A stretch of 64,000 nt of DNA from DATLFA01 sp035525225. Its GTDB lineage: Bacteria > Actinomycetota > Acidimicrobiia > Acidimicrobiales > WLNW01. Position numbers and translations under genes: made by a program. The number at the start of each line of letters is the position of its first letter. Position 1 is the first letter of the stretch. The DNA is taken from positions 110,921-174,920 of the forward strand of contig DATLFA010000057.1 in NCBI GenBank assembly GCA_035525225.1, read 5' to 3'. Positions 35,482 to 43,222 of this stretch are shown piece by piece. Below the pieces are notes generated by a model. The model ran no database searches and was not told the origin of the DNA. It worked only from the letters and a program-made list of their open reading frames with translations.

Positions 35482-36714
35482 TCAGGCCGGCACGACCGCG
35501 AGCGAAAGCGAGTCGAGGCGACGCAAGAACAAGCTCGGCACCCACGTGGGCGGCGGCGCCGTGCCGTCGAGTGCGATCGACTTCGTGCGGGCGAGTAGCT
35601 CTTCGACGGCGAGGCGCGCTTCGAGCCGGGCGAGGGGTGCACCGATGCAGTGGTGGATCCCCCAGCCGAAACCGAGGTGGTTCTTCGCCGTCGGCCGATC
35701 GAGACGCAACTCGTCGGGCTCGTCGAACACTGCGGGGTCACGATTGGCCGCGGACCACATCAGCAGGATGCGATCGTCGGCGCGCAACTCGACATCCCCG
35801 AGCCGGCACGGACGCATCACATGGCGGAAGTGTCCCCGAAAAGGGGTTTCGAGGCGCAGCACCTCTTCGACGAAGGCAGGGATCAGGCTCGGCTGCGCCC
35901 GCAACGTGGCCTGCACTTCGGGGTGCGTGGCGAGCGCGAGCGCGCACGAACCGGTGAGGCCGGTCGTCGAATCACTGCCCGCGCCGACGAGTTGCACGAG
36001 TAGGCCGAGCGAAGTGTGCCGGTCGTAGTCGCCGTCGATCTCTGCTCTAGCGACGATGTCGATCACACACGTGGGTGTGGGGCCGTCGCGCATCCGCTCG
36101 AGCGTGGCATCCATGTGGCCACCGAGATAGCGCACGAACTCATCGATGTGCGCCATGCATTGCGCCATACGTGCGCCGTCGGCGAAGCCCGACAGCACCT
36201 CGATGCCCTCGTCGGACCAGAACTTGAGCTGCGCACTGTCACCGTCCGGGAGACCGAGCAGCATCGCGACGGCACGGATGGGCAAGATGTTGGATACGCC
36301 GTCGACCCATTCGATGGCGCCCGACGCGAGCTGCACATCGATGAGGTCGCCCACCATGGCACGCAAGTCGTGCTCGACGTCGGCCATGCGCTTTTCACTG
36401 AACGGGCGATTCAGCGCGCGCCGATGCACGAGGTGGAACGGATCGTCGGCAGTCGCCAGTACATCGGTGCCGCCGTCACTTCCAGCAGCGACCATGATCT
36501 GCCGACCGGTATCGTCGATCATGAAGAACGCGGTGAGATTGTTGGAGAAGTCGTCGACTCGCGCGATCGCCTCCATGACGGCACCGTGACTCAAGACAAG
36601 ATGCACGTCGAGGTGCGGCACCTTGTAGAGCGGTGCGACCGACCGCCATCTCGCGTAGGTGTCGTAGGGATCGTCGAGGATCTCGATCGCGAACGGATCA
36701 GTCTGGGCGACCAT
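35482..36714 (-). CDS. Cytochrome P450
   Basis: A 410-aa soluble bacterial P450. The I-helix oxygen-activation motif is VGAGSDSTTGLTG, the K-helix ExxR is in EEVLRLETPFRG, and the heme loop FGWGIHHCIGAPLARLE holds the axial Cys in the FxxGxxxCxG signature. HRRALNRPFSEKRM is the C-helix region. The class resembles CYP107/CYP125-like enzymes, but no subfamily is assigned. Electron partners are not encoded nearby. The hexamer CAGACT 7 nt before the ATG is a weak leaderless signal. Confidence 0.93.
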   Translation of the reverse strand: MVAQTDPFAIEILDDPYDTYARWRSVAPLYKVPHLDVHLVLSHGAVMEAIARVDDFSNNLTAFFMIDDTGRQIMVAAGSDGGTDVLATADDPFHLVHRRALNRPFSEKRMADVEHDLRAMVGDLIDVQLASGAIEWVDGVSNILPIRAVAMLLGLPDGDSAQLKFWSDEGIEVLSGFADGARMAQCMAHIDEFVRYLGGHMDATLERMRDGPTPTCVIDIVARAEIDGDYDRHTSLGLLVQLVGAGSDSTTGLTGSCALALATHPEVQATLRAQPSLIPAFVEEVLRLETPFRGHFRHVMRPCRLGDVELRADDRILLMWSAANRDPAVFDEPDELRLDRPTAKNHLGFGWGIHHCIGAPLARLEARLAVEELLARTKSIALDGTAPPPTWVPSLFLRRLDSLSLAVVPA

Positions 36715-36734
36715 GGCGCGTAGTCTGTCATCTG

Positions 36735-37895
36735 TCAGGCGGCTCTGCCCTCGGCCAGATAGGCGGTGCGCACGGCCAACGCTTGCCGTACCTCTATTGC
36801 CATGCCCTCGGCGAAGTCCGACCGGTATTTCGCGTCGTTCACCACCGAGACTGCGAACTGTAGTCCTGCGAATGCCGCGACGAAGCCGGCCACGAAGACG
36901 AGTTGCCGCGACAGCAGCACGCGGCTGCCGAAGATGTGGCCCGACATGTAGCGGTCGCCGGCGGTGATCGCGTCTTCACCGAGCCACGAGGCCAACGTGG
37001 TTTCGCGCACGGTCACCAAGCCGAATCCCACGAGACCGACGAACGTCAAGATCGCGACCAAGAAGACCTGTATCGACTGGCTCACGAACATGACGAGCGC
37101 AACGTTCAGGCGCGCCCGCCGGCCCAAAGGCGGCGCGATCGGCGGCCCCGAGTACGACGTCGGATCGAGCCCGGCCAATGGTGTGTCGGTGCAGGCCTGA
37201 CTCACATCGTGCCACGACGCGAACTGCGAAAGCTCGGTGACATCGGTTCGCAGTGCGAACGCGATGAAGAGCGCGCCCAACATGACGAGCGCGCTCAACG
37301 CCAGCACGTAGAGCGAGATGGCGAAGTCGTCGGCGATCTGCCAGATCTCGGTGCTGAGAAAGAAGAACGAGCCGAACAGCAAGAGCAACGGCAGTGTCTT
37401 GATCGTCAGCGTGATGGCGTTGCGCAACTGCGAGCGGAGTTGCCCGAACGCCCACAACGTCATCGGCACCAGTCCGTAGCTGGTGGTGATATAGGCAAAC
37501 CCCAGGAACAGCAGATTGCCGATGAACAGAACCGACGCTTCGAGCACGGGTTCGGTGCCGAACACCAACGCCGCGAAGGCGGGCACGAGCACGAACAACG
37601 CCAGTTCCCAAGGGCCGACGTCGTGGGGTAATTGCAGCGGGCGCCGTCCGCGCACGCGATTCACAACTGCGCCGACAGCGAGCGTGAGCGCGAGTGCCCC
37701 TAGCACCGTAAGTGCCTGTACGAACCCGGCGAACCGATCACCGAAGCTGAGGACGATCACTTCGGTGACGAACACGAGCGCCAGCACCGGCGCCACCCGC
37801 GTGAGGATGTCGGTTCCCGCGGCGTAGCCCTCGATGAAGTGAGGGATACCTCGGTGCATGAACCACCGTTCTACCGGCGAGCGATCGGGTCGCAT
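36735..37895 (-). CDS. Polytopic membrane protein, unknown function
   Basis: A 386-aa integral membrane protein, not recognised. About eight hydrophobic segments can be seen, for example VAPVLALVFVTEVIVL, ALTVLGALALTLAVGAVV, LALFVLVPAFAALVFG, TLPLLLLFGSFFFLS, VLALSALVMLGALFIAFAL, LVMFVSQSIQVFLVAILTFV and LVFVAGFVAAFAGL. The N-terminus MRPDRSPVERWFMHRGIPHF suggests a cytoplasmic start. ATG 37895 comes 2 nt after the stop of the upstream gene, so they form a pair; a GTG at 37928 is an alternative. Confidence 0.75.
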   Translation of the reverse strand: MRPDRSPVERWFMHRGIPHFIEGYAAGTDILTRVAPVLALVFVTEVIVLSFGDRFAGFVQALTVLGALALTLAVGAVVNRVRGRRPLQLPHDVGPWELALFVLVPAFAALVFGTEPVLEASVLFIGNLLFLGFAYITTSYGLVPMTLWAFGQLRSQLRNAITLTIKTLPLLLLFGSFFFLSTEIWQIADDFAISLYVLALSALVMLGALFIAFALRTDVTELSQFASWHDVSQACTDTPLAGLDPTSYSGPPIAPPLGRRARLNVALVMFVSQSIQVFLVAILTFVGLVGFGLVTVRETTLASWLGEDAITAGDRYMSGHIFGSRVLLSRQLVFVAGFVAAFAGLQFAVSVVNDAKYRSDFAEGMAIEVRQALAVRTAYLAEGRAA

Positions 37896-37897
37896 GC

Positions 37898-38572
37898 TCA
37901 CGGCTCGGCGGGTGGGTACAACGACCACGCGACCGGGGACACGACTTCACGAAAACCCTCGGCAGAAGCAATCGATTGCGGGAGCGACTCGGGGTCTCTC
38001 CGCTCGCCCGAAAAGAGGATCCACGATCCGTTCACTTCGATGCGCGCCCCTTGTGCCTTTTCCATGAGGAAAAGCATCATCTCGGGATCGATCAGCGCGG
38101 AGGCGAAGCGTGGGGTCGAGGACCGCACCTCCCACGCCCGATTGAACTCTTCGGACTCGAACTGGATGTCGGCGCCGCCGATGACATCGGCGACTCGATC
38201 GAAGAAGCCCTCGGGTCCGAGCGTCAACTGCGGCCACGTGGCACCCGTCGAGATCAACCCGCAGGAAAAGGTGTGGAGTTGACGGTTCTTGCGCGACCCC
38301 GTCGTGTACTGGTAGTCGAACGCTCTCAGATCACGACCATCCGGACTGCGGCCGTACATCACGTTGGTCACCTTGCGGGAGTGACCTCGATCGAAGAACG
38401 CCAACGGCACGGTGTCCGGCGTGTGAAAGGGATCTTTCGCCGAGAATGACAGCCCGTGCTGGATGGCAACCTCGGACATGCGCTGGCGCCGCTTGGTCGC
38501 GGCGACCGTCTGGAGGTACCAGAGGACGGCGCCGACGAGGACGGCGATCACGAAGATGACGACGAAGCCCAT
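37898..38572 (-). CDS. Single-span membrane protein, DUF3137-like, unknown function
   Basis: A 224-aa protein with an N-terminal anchor (MGFVVIFVIAVLVGAVLWYL) followed by a basic stretch (TKRRQRM) and a soluble domain that I do not recognise with confidence. The soluble part holds FDRGHSRKVTNVMYGR, FDYQYTTGSRKNRQLHTFSC and a C-terminal NGSWILFSGE. The layout resembles small actinobacterial DUF3137-type proteins. It is followed 2 nt later by the polytopic membrane protein, so the two may form a complex. GTG 38581 is an alternative start. Confidence 0.7.
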   Translation of the reverse strand: MGFVVIFVIAVLVGAVLWYLQTVAATKRRQRMSEVAIQHGLSFSAKDPFHTPDTVPLAFFDRGHSRKVTNVMYGRSPDGRDLRAFDYQYTTGSRKNRQLHTFSCGLISTGATWPQLTLGPEGFFDRVADVIGGADIQFESEEFNRAWEVRSSTPRFASALIDPEMMLFLMEKAQGARIEVNGSWILFSGERRDPESLPQSIASAEGFREVVSPVAWSLYPPAEP

Positions 38573-38632
38573 GACCGACACAGTGTGCCCGGGCCCGACG
38601 GGCCAGAGACGGACCCCGACAGCGCAGGCAGT

Positions 38633-40177
38633 TCAGTCGTAGGTGGCCTCGATCGACCACCGCCCGTCGTGTACGACGAGCACGTGGGCGGCGCCACCGT
38701 CGAGCACGACTTGGATGCGGGCCCGGCGCGACCGGCGGGCATCGTCCCACCACCGTTCGTCGGCCGGCCACGGGCCGGCCCACGCCACCACCCGATCGGG
38801 GCCGACCAGGGCGGGTGCGGCGGAGATGGCGCTGCGCCCGTCGACGGTCACCGGTCGGTCGTCGATGTCGACGACCTCGATGTCGCGCGGGTGCTCGTAG
38901 ACGATCGCCGGCGAGGGCAGGGGCAACTGACCGGGCCAGGGCGGTCGTGAGAGTGCCGGCGGCAGCACCGTGCGACCCCGCAACTCGACGTTTTGTGCGG
39001 GAACCAGCCGGAGTTGTTCGTTGGGGCCACGGCCCCCGCGCCATTCGGGTACCCGTACCGCGTCGGGACCGAGCAGTGCGTGCACCCGGGCCAACGCCCG
39101 CTTGGCCCGCTCGTCGGCTTCGGTCTCACCACCCCAGAACCCGAGTTGACGGCCACGCGCCGGAATGACTTCGTCGGGCGCGAGCACCAATCGCGTGAGT
39201 CCACCGGTCGGCCGGGTGGCGGCCGCAGCCTGCAACCAACCGTCGAGTTGCCAGCGCACCCGATCGGCAATGGCACCGACCGACAGCGCACCTTCGTGGC
39301 GCCACAACCGCGAGATGCGCTCACCGTGTTCGCTCTCGACATCGATCGCCAGCCGTGAACAAGCCAACCCGAGCGCGTCGAGCCGCGTGTGTAGTTCGTC
39401 GGCCAACGTGCGAGCGGCGAATGCCACTTGTTCGATGCGCTCGACCGGTGGCTCGAACTCGAGCGCGACCTCGAGCTCGGGAGGCGGGCGGCGCGCGTCG
39501 GGGAGACGATCATCGAGACCCGACGCGATGCGATGCGACCACCCTCCCAACGAACCGAACCGCCCCACGACGTCGCGCAGCGGCAACGCCGCGAGTTGTC
39601 CGAGCGTGGTGATGCCCAATCGCAACATGACGTCGGTGATGTCGGGCTGCTCGAGCATGGTCACCGACAACGGCGCGAGGAAGGCCGCGGTGTCACCGGA
39701 TAGGACCACATGCGGGGTGGGCGCGGCGCGCGCCGCGATCGATGCCGCGAACGGTCCGTCGGCGATACCGATGTGACAATCGGTGCGTCCGGCCAAGACC
39801 TCGCGGACACGGGTCTGCACCTGCTGCGCGAGCAGCGCATCACCACCGAAGTAACGCGAGGGGCCACGAGTGGCGAAAGCACAGCTACCGGGACGCGTGA
39901 TCTCGATACGAGGGGTGAAGGCCTCGCACGCCGCGATCACCGACTCGAACAGACGCGCTTCGCGTGATTCGTCACGCTCGGCGACGAACACATCCGGACA
40001 ACGACCCTGCGCCTCACGGCGACGCTGCCCCCGCTGCACACCCTGGGCTCGAGCCGCCACAGAGCAGGCAATGACCCGATTGGCATGTACCACCGCGACC
40101 GGCACCTCGGGCCCGTGGCCAATGGCAGCGACGGGCCAATCGAGACACCACACCACCAACGTGCGAACCGGCAGCAT
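38633..40177 (-). CDS. imuB: ImuB, Y-family-polymerase-like mutasome hub protein
   Basis: A 514-aa pseudo-polymerase of the mycobacterial-type mutasome. The Y-family outline is present (ITTLGQLAALPLRDVVGRFG is the helix-hairpin-helix region, and ERIEQVAFAARTLADELHTR the little-finger start). The catalytic acidic residues of Pol IV/V are missing: the N-terminal motif reads VVWCLDWPVAAIG. QLGFWG at residues 344-349 matches the beta-clamp-binding hexapeptide (QLPLWG-like) through which ImuB recruits the clamp and DnaE2. ATG 40177 follows the imuA' stop by 10 nt, so one operon under the SOS box at 40925. Confidence 0.92.
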   Translation of the reverse strand: MLPVRTLVVWCLDWPVAAIGHGPEVPVAVVHANRVIACSVAARAQGVQRGQRRREAQGRCPDVFVAERDESREARLFESVIAACEAFTPRIEITRPGSCAFATRGPSRYFGGDALLAQQVQTRVREVLAGRTDCHIGIADGPFAASIAARAAPTPHVVLSGDTAAFLAPLSVTMLEQPDITDVMLRLGITTLGQLAALPLRDVVGRFGSLGGWSHRIASGLDDRLPDARRPPPELEVALEFEPPVERIEQVAFAARTLADELHTRLDALGLACSRLAIDVESEHGERISRLWRHEGALSVGAIADRVRWQLDGWLQAAAATRPTGGLTRLVLAPDEVIPARGRQLGFWGGETEADERAKRALARVHALLGPDAVRVPEWRGGRGPNEQLRLVPAQNVELRGRTVLPPALSRPPWPGQLPLPSPAIVYEHPRDIEVVDIDDRPVTVDGRSAISAAPALVGPDRVVAWAGPWPADERWWDDARRSRRARIQVVLDGGAAHVLVVHDGRWSIEATYD

Positions 40178-40187
40178 GACCCGCCTG

Positions 40188-40910
40188 TCACTCGTCGAGC
40201 GCGCACACGAGGCGGCCTGATGCATCGGGTAGTACGAATTCGCCTTGGCGCGGACGAGCCAACTCGCGCCGGCCTGTCATGTCGACACGGGCGACACGGG
40301 CGCGAAGATTGCCGTGCCCTTGGCCCAGGCCTTGCCAGCGCAATGTCGAGATCGACAACTCGGCATCGACGCGCTCGGGCCACGCTCGGGCCAGAATTCC
40401 CGCTCCGGAAGGGCCGCTCGGGCCCGTGCGCAGCAATGTGATGAGCACCGACCCGCGCTCGCGCGCCCGAGCCATGAGCCGACGAGCATCGCCCGCCGAT
40501 ACGGGGTGGCTCGGGGCGAGAACCACGATGTCGAATGCCCCGACGACGGCGGCGACGGTCGCCGACCATTGCGCCGGCGGAGGATGCATCACCGCGACCC
40601 GTTCGAGTGTGACGCCGAGCTCGGCCGCCGTTGCGAGGTTGGCGTCGGCCACCCCCACCATGGCGACCCATGACCCTGCCGCCGACGCGCTCGCTGCGAG
40701 TGCGAACCCGAGCGTCGTCGACCCCGGGCCGCGCACGGCAACGGTGATGCCCCGACGCAACCGGCCATCGGGAAACATCGTCGCCAGCGACTCGATCAGC
40801 GGCAATGTCTGGTCGCGAGCGAGGGTGATCGGCCGAGAGCGATCGGCCACGACCTGCAGCCGATCACGCGCATCATCGTAGGATTCCTCGGACGCCCGCC
40901 GTGCCAGCAC
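40188..40910 (-). CDS. imuA': ImuA'-like RecA-fold mutasome accessory protein
   Basis: A 240-aa protein corresponding to ImuA' of mycobacteria, required with ImuB and DnaE2 for damage-induced mutagenesis. It has a degenerate RecA-like core: ITVAVRGPGSTTLGFALAAS in the place of a P-loop, SWVAMVGVADANLATAAELG, and AFDIVVLAPSHPV as a Walker B-like strand. The ATP site looks non-canonical. GTG 40910 follows TACTGT (40923-40918) by 7 nt; a GTG at 40919 would lie inside the -10. First gene of imuA'-imuB. A palindromic repeat (copy C) lies within the coding region and encodes GPSGPSG. Confidence 0.88.
   Translation of the reverse strand: MLARRASEESYDDARDRLQVVADRSRPITLARDQTLPLIESLATMFPDGRLRRGITVAVRGPGSTTLGFALAASASAAGSWVAMVGVADANLATAAELGVTLERVAVMHPPPAQWSATVAAVVGAFDIVVLAPSHPVSAGDARRLMARARERGSVLITLLRTGPSGPSGAGILARAWPERVDAELSISTLRWQGLGQGHGNLRARVARVDMTGRRELARPRQGEFVLPDASGRLVCALDE
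40382..40425. repeat. Copy C of the GGGCCGCTCGGGCCC palindrome, extended form, inside imuA'
   Basis: The 15-bp core is at 40411-40425, preceded by CCCGCTC (40399-40405) and ACGCTCGGGCC (40382-40392), the same three blocks as copy B in the cysD/cysQ region. Here it is within the imuA' coding sequence, in frame, encoding Gly-Pro-Ser-Gly-Pro-Ser-Gly on the opposite strand. Confidence 0.7.
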
Positions 40911-40924
40911 ACGATCCACAGTAC

Positions 40925-40938
40925 CGAACAGGTGTTCG
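40925..40938 (-). promoter_or_regulatory. LexA/SOS box of imuA'-imuB
   Basis: CGAACACCTGTTCG on the imuA' strand is a perfect CGAAC-N4-GTTCG palindrome, 10 of the 12 LexA consensus bases (the outermost T and A differ). One base separates it from the -10 hexamer TACTGT (40923-40918). It also overlaps the position expected for the -35 of the divergent SpoU methyltransferase gene (its -10 is at 40957-40962). Confidence 0.85.
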
Positions 40939-40968
40939 CTATCGCAACTGCGCCCTTACGATGACGCC

Positions 40969-41565
40969 ATGACGGTCGGCCCCCATTCGCTCCCCTGGCC
41001 CGACGACGAGCGTCTCGACCCCGAGCTCTTGACCAACGGCGACAGCCGCAATGTCATCGACCGCTACCGCTACTGGCGCCTCGAGGCCATCATCGACGAC
41101 CTCGATCGCCGGCGGCACCCCTTTCATGTCGCCATCGAGAACTGGGAGCACGATCTCAACATCGGCACCGTCGTGCGCAATGCAAACGCGTTCCTTGCAT
41201 CAGAGGTTCACATCGTGGGCAAACGACGGTGGAACCGACGAGGGGCGATGGTGACCGACCGCTATCAACACATCCGCCACCACGACACCATCGACGCCCT
41301 CGTCGACTACGCCCACGCTCACGAGCTTGCCGTCGTCGGCATCGACAACCTGCCCGGCGCGCTGCCCATCGAGACCGCCGTGCTGCCGCGCGCCTGCCTG
41401 TTGATATTCGGTCAGGAAGGCCCCGGGCTGTCCGAACCCGCGCGACGCGCCGCAACGTCTGTGCTGTCGATCACCCAGTTCGGCTCGACCCGATCGATCA
41501 ACGCCGGCGTCGCGTCAGGCATCGCGATGCACACGTGGATCCGCCAACACGCGGCGATCGGCTGA
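40969..41565 (+). CDS. SpoU/TrmH-family RNA 2'-O-methyltransferase
   Basis: A 198-aa SPOUT-class (knotted) methyltransferase that methylates the 2'-OH of tRNA or rRNA. The three motifs are clear: DLNIGTVVRNANAF (motif 1), LLIFGQEGPGLSEPA (motif 2) and SITQFGSTRSINAGVASGIA (motif 3, forming the SAM knot). The N-terminus lacks the extra RNA-binding domain of RlmB. ATG 40969 follows TACGAT (40957-40962) by 6 nt, leaderless. The imuA' SOS box is 31 nt upstream of the start. Confidence 0.92.
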   Translation: MTVGPHSLPWPDDERLDPELLTNGDSRNVIDRYRYWRLEAIIDDLDRRRHPFHVAIENWEHDLNIGTVVRNANAFLASEVHIVGKRRWNRRGAMVTDRYQHIRHHDTIDALVDYAHAHELAVVGIDNLPGALPIETAVLPRACLLIFGQEGPGLSEPARRAATSVLSITQFGSTRSINAGVASGIAMHTWIRQHAAIG

Positions 41566-41598
41566 GTGCGCTGCTGAGCACTCCACGTTCTCGTTTCC

Positions 41599-41634
41599 GC
41601 GGCGAAGCCGCCGATCCGTTGCGGCGGAGCCGCA
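41599..41634. terminator. Two adjacent hairpins between convergent SpoU and dioxygenase genes
   Basis: GCGGC-GAA-GCCGC at 41599-41611 and TGCGGC-GGA-GCCGCA at 41620-41634 are two near-identical stem-loops 8 nt apart. They fill the 72-nt gap between two convergent stop codons. No T-run follows, so they may block transcripts by structure or just stabilise 3' ends. Confidence 0.4.
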
Positions 41635-41637
41635 CAA

Positions 41638-42522
41638 CTACGCGGCGAGCAGTGTCGACAGCTGGCGCATGGTGCGCGGCTGATCAGTGCGCAAGTTGTC
41701 GCGGCGGTGCACGGTGCCCACGGTGTCGAACACGACGAGATCGCCCAGCTGCCATGCGTGCGAATACACCCGCTCGGGCGCCGTGGCGAACGCCAGCAGT
41801 TCGCGCACGATCGATCGGCTTTCTTCGTCGTCGAGACCTTCGAAGTGCGACACGAACTCGCTCACGTACAACGCCTGGCGCCCGGTTTCGGGATGCGTGA
41901 TCACCGCGGGATGCCACGCGCCCGTGCCATCGTCGGGATAGGTGAGCTCGGGGTTTCGTTGCCGTTCGCGCGCCTTCAATTCGTCGGCATCGCCTTCTGG
42001 GCGCGAATAACCCGACGCGGCCAAGAGCGTGTGATGTGCGCGCAAGCCCTGCACGCGCGCCCGCCACTCGTCGGACAGCTCGTCATAGGCCGCATAGAGA
42101 TCGCAGAACATCGTGTTCGGACCACCACCAGGTGGCAGCACCATCGCTTCGAGGAAGCTCTCTTTACCGGCAGTCGCCAAGAAGCTGTAGTCGGTGTGCC
42201 ATGGCAACGCACCACTGCCGGCCACGCCGCGCTCGTAGCCCTTTTCGTTGAGCTCGTTCGATACGGCCATCACTTCGTGATGCTCGAAGCTGATGCCCTC
42301 GTACATGTCGCCCGCAGGGGCTACGGGGCCGAAGTGGTTGGCGAAGCGAGCGAGCTCGGCCGCGGTCGGTTGCGGGTGTCCGCGCAGCACGAGCACGTGA
42401 TGGCGCGCCAACGCGTCGCGCAGTAGCGCCGATTCGTCGTCGGACAGCGAACGGGAGGGGTCCCACCCTCGCACCGTGGACGCGAAGGGCGCATCGAGCG
42501 GAGTGACATCCATCGTCGTCAT
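41638..42522 (-). CDS. TauD/TfdA-family Fe(II)/2-oxoglutarate dioxygenase
   Basis: A 294-aa non-heme iron oxygenase. The 2-His-1-Asp triad is visible as WHTDYSF (HxD) near residue 110 and VGTVHRRDNLR near the C-terminus, with the 2-oxoglutarate-binding Arg shortly after (QPRTMRQLS). HHVLVLRGHP and FGPVAPAGDMYEG fit the TauD N-terminal half. The substrate could be taurine, a sulfonate or an unrelated acid. Its ATG overlaps the nfu stop as ATGA, so it is translated with that Fe-S protein. Confidence 0.88.
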   Translation of the reverse strand: MTTMDVTPLDAPFASTVRGWDPSRSLSDDESALLRDALARHHVLVLRGHPQPTAAELARFANHFGPVAPAGDMYEGISFEHHEVMAVSNELNEKGYERGVAGSGALPWHTDYSFLATAGKESFLEAMVLPPGGGPNTMFCDLYAAYDELSDEWRARVQGLRAHHTLLAASGYSRPEGDADELKARERQRNPELTYPDDGTGAWHPAVITHPETGRQALYVSEFVSHFEGLDDEESRSIVRELLAFATAPERVYSHAWQLGDLVVFDTVGTVHRRDNLRTDQPRTMRQLSTLLAA

Positions 42523-42848
42523 CCCGCTTGTGCAATGAGCTCGTCGTCCGAAGGAGGCTCGACGCCCGGCAGGTAGTAGGTGTACAGGCCCTCGATGATC
42601 TCCTTGATGCCCTCTGCACCCGCGCTCTCGAGCACGACCGTGACGACGCTGCTGTTCACGTGGACGGATTTGATGCCGCCCCGCTCGAACAGCCGCCGGG
42701 CCAGCACATCGGCGGGATCGTTGCCGACCGCCTGCTCGGCGCTGGTGTAGCGCTCGTGGCCCATACCGGTGAGCACTCGGTTGGTCTCGAAACGCACGAC
42801 ACCCGCACGCGACGAGGGTTTTTCGATGACGGTGACCGGTTGACCCAT
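42519..42848 (-). CDS. Nfu/NifU N-terminal-domain scaffold protein
   Basis: A 109-aa protein with the Nfu_N fold: VRFETNRVLTGMGHERYTSA, ADVLARRLFERGGIKSVHV, then VTVVLESAGAEGIKEIIE. In eukaryotes and some bacteria this domain precedes the Fe-S-binding NifU-C domain; here it is alone and has no CxxC, so it probably assists Fe-S protein maturation without holding a cluster. TACGCT (42861-42856) lies 7 nt before the ATG, giving its own leaderless promoter inside the end of the upstream gene. Coupled to the dioxygenase by ATGA. Confidence 0.82.
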   Translation of the reverse strand: MGQPVTVIEKPSSRAGVVRFETNRVLTGMGHERYTSAEQAVGNDPADVLARRLFERGGIKSVHVNSSVVTVVLESAGAEGIKEIIEGLYTYYLPGVEPPSDDELIAQAG

Positions 42849-42850
42849 GC

Positions 42851-43222
42851 TCAGGAGCGTACTCGCGCCGCCCGCCAGGCGGCCACGGCGAGCACCGACG
42901 AGATGATGCCGAGCGCGATGTGGACGATGCGGAATGCCATCGAATGATCGTTCACGACGATGATCACCGAACGAACCGCCCACCACCCCACCGTGGCGAT
43001 GGCGAACACGGGCAGCAGGGCGCGCAGCGATGCCGACCGGCGCGCCACCAGCAGAGCCAACATCGCGATCGCGGCGCCGATGAACGCCGCGCAGACGACG
43101 AAACCGAATGCCTTCTCGCCGCCACCCATGGTGTCGTCGCCGGCGATGTTTCGCACTCTGGTGCCCCAGACGACCATCGTCCACAGCGCGCTCGCGAAGA
43201 CAAGTTCTCGCAGTCGACTCAA
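42851..43222 (-). CDS. Small membrane protein, unknown function
   Basis: A 123-aa protein with four hydrophobic segments: LVFASALWTMVVWG, AFGFVVCAAFIGAAIAMLALL, LLPVFAIATVGWWAVRSVIIVV and IVHIALGIISSVLAVAAW. No recognised family. The TTG start at 43222 overlaps the rnhB stop as TTGA, which argues for translational coupling; the longer frame into rnhB is not membrane-like. It separates rnhB from nfu in a tightly packed run. Confidence 0.7.
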   Translation of the reverse strand: MSRLRELVFASALWTMVVWGTRVRNIAGDDTMGGGEKAFGFVVCAAFIGAAIAMLALLVARRSASLRALLPVFAIATVGWWAVRSVIIVVNDHSMAFRIVHIALGIISSVLAVAAWRAARVRS

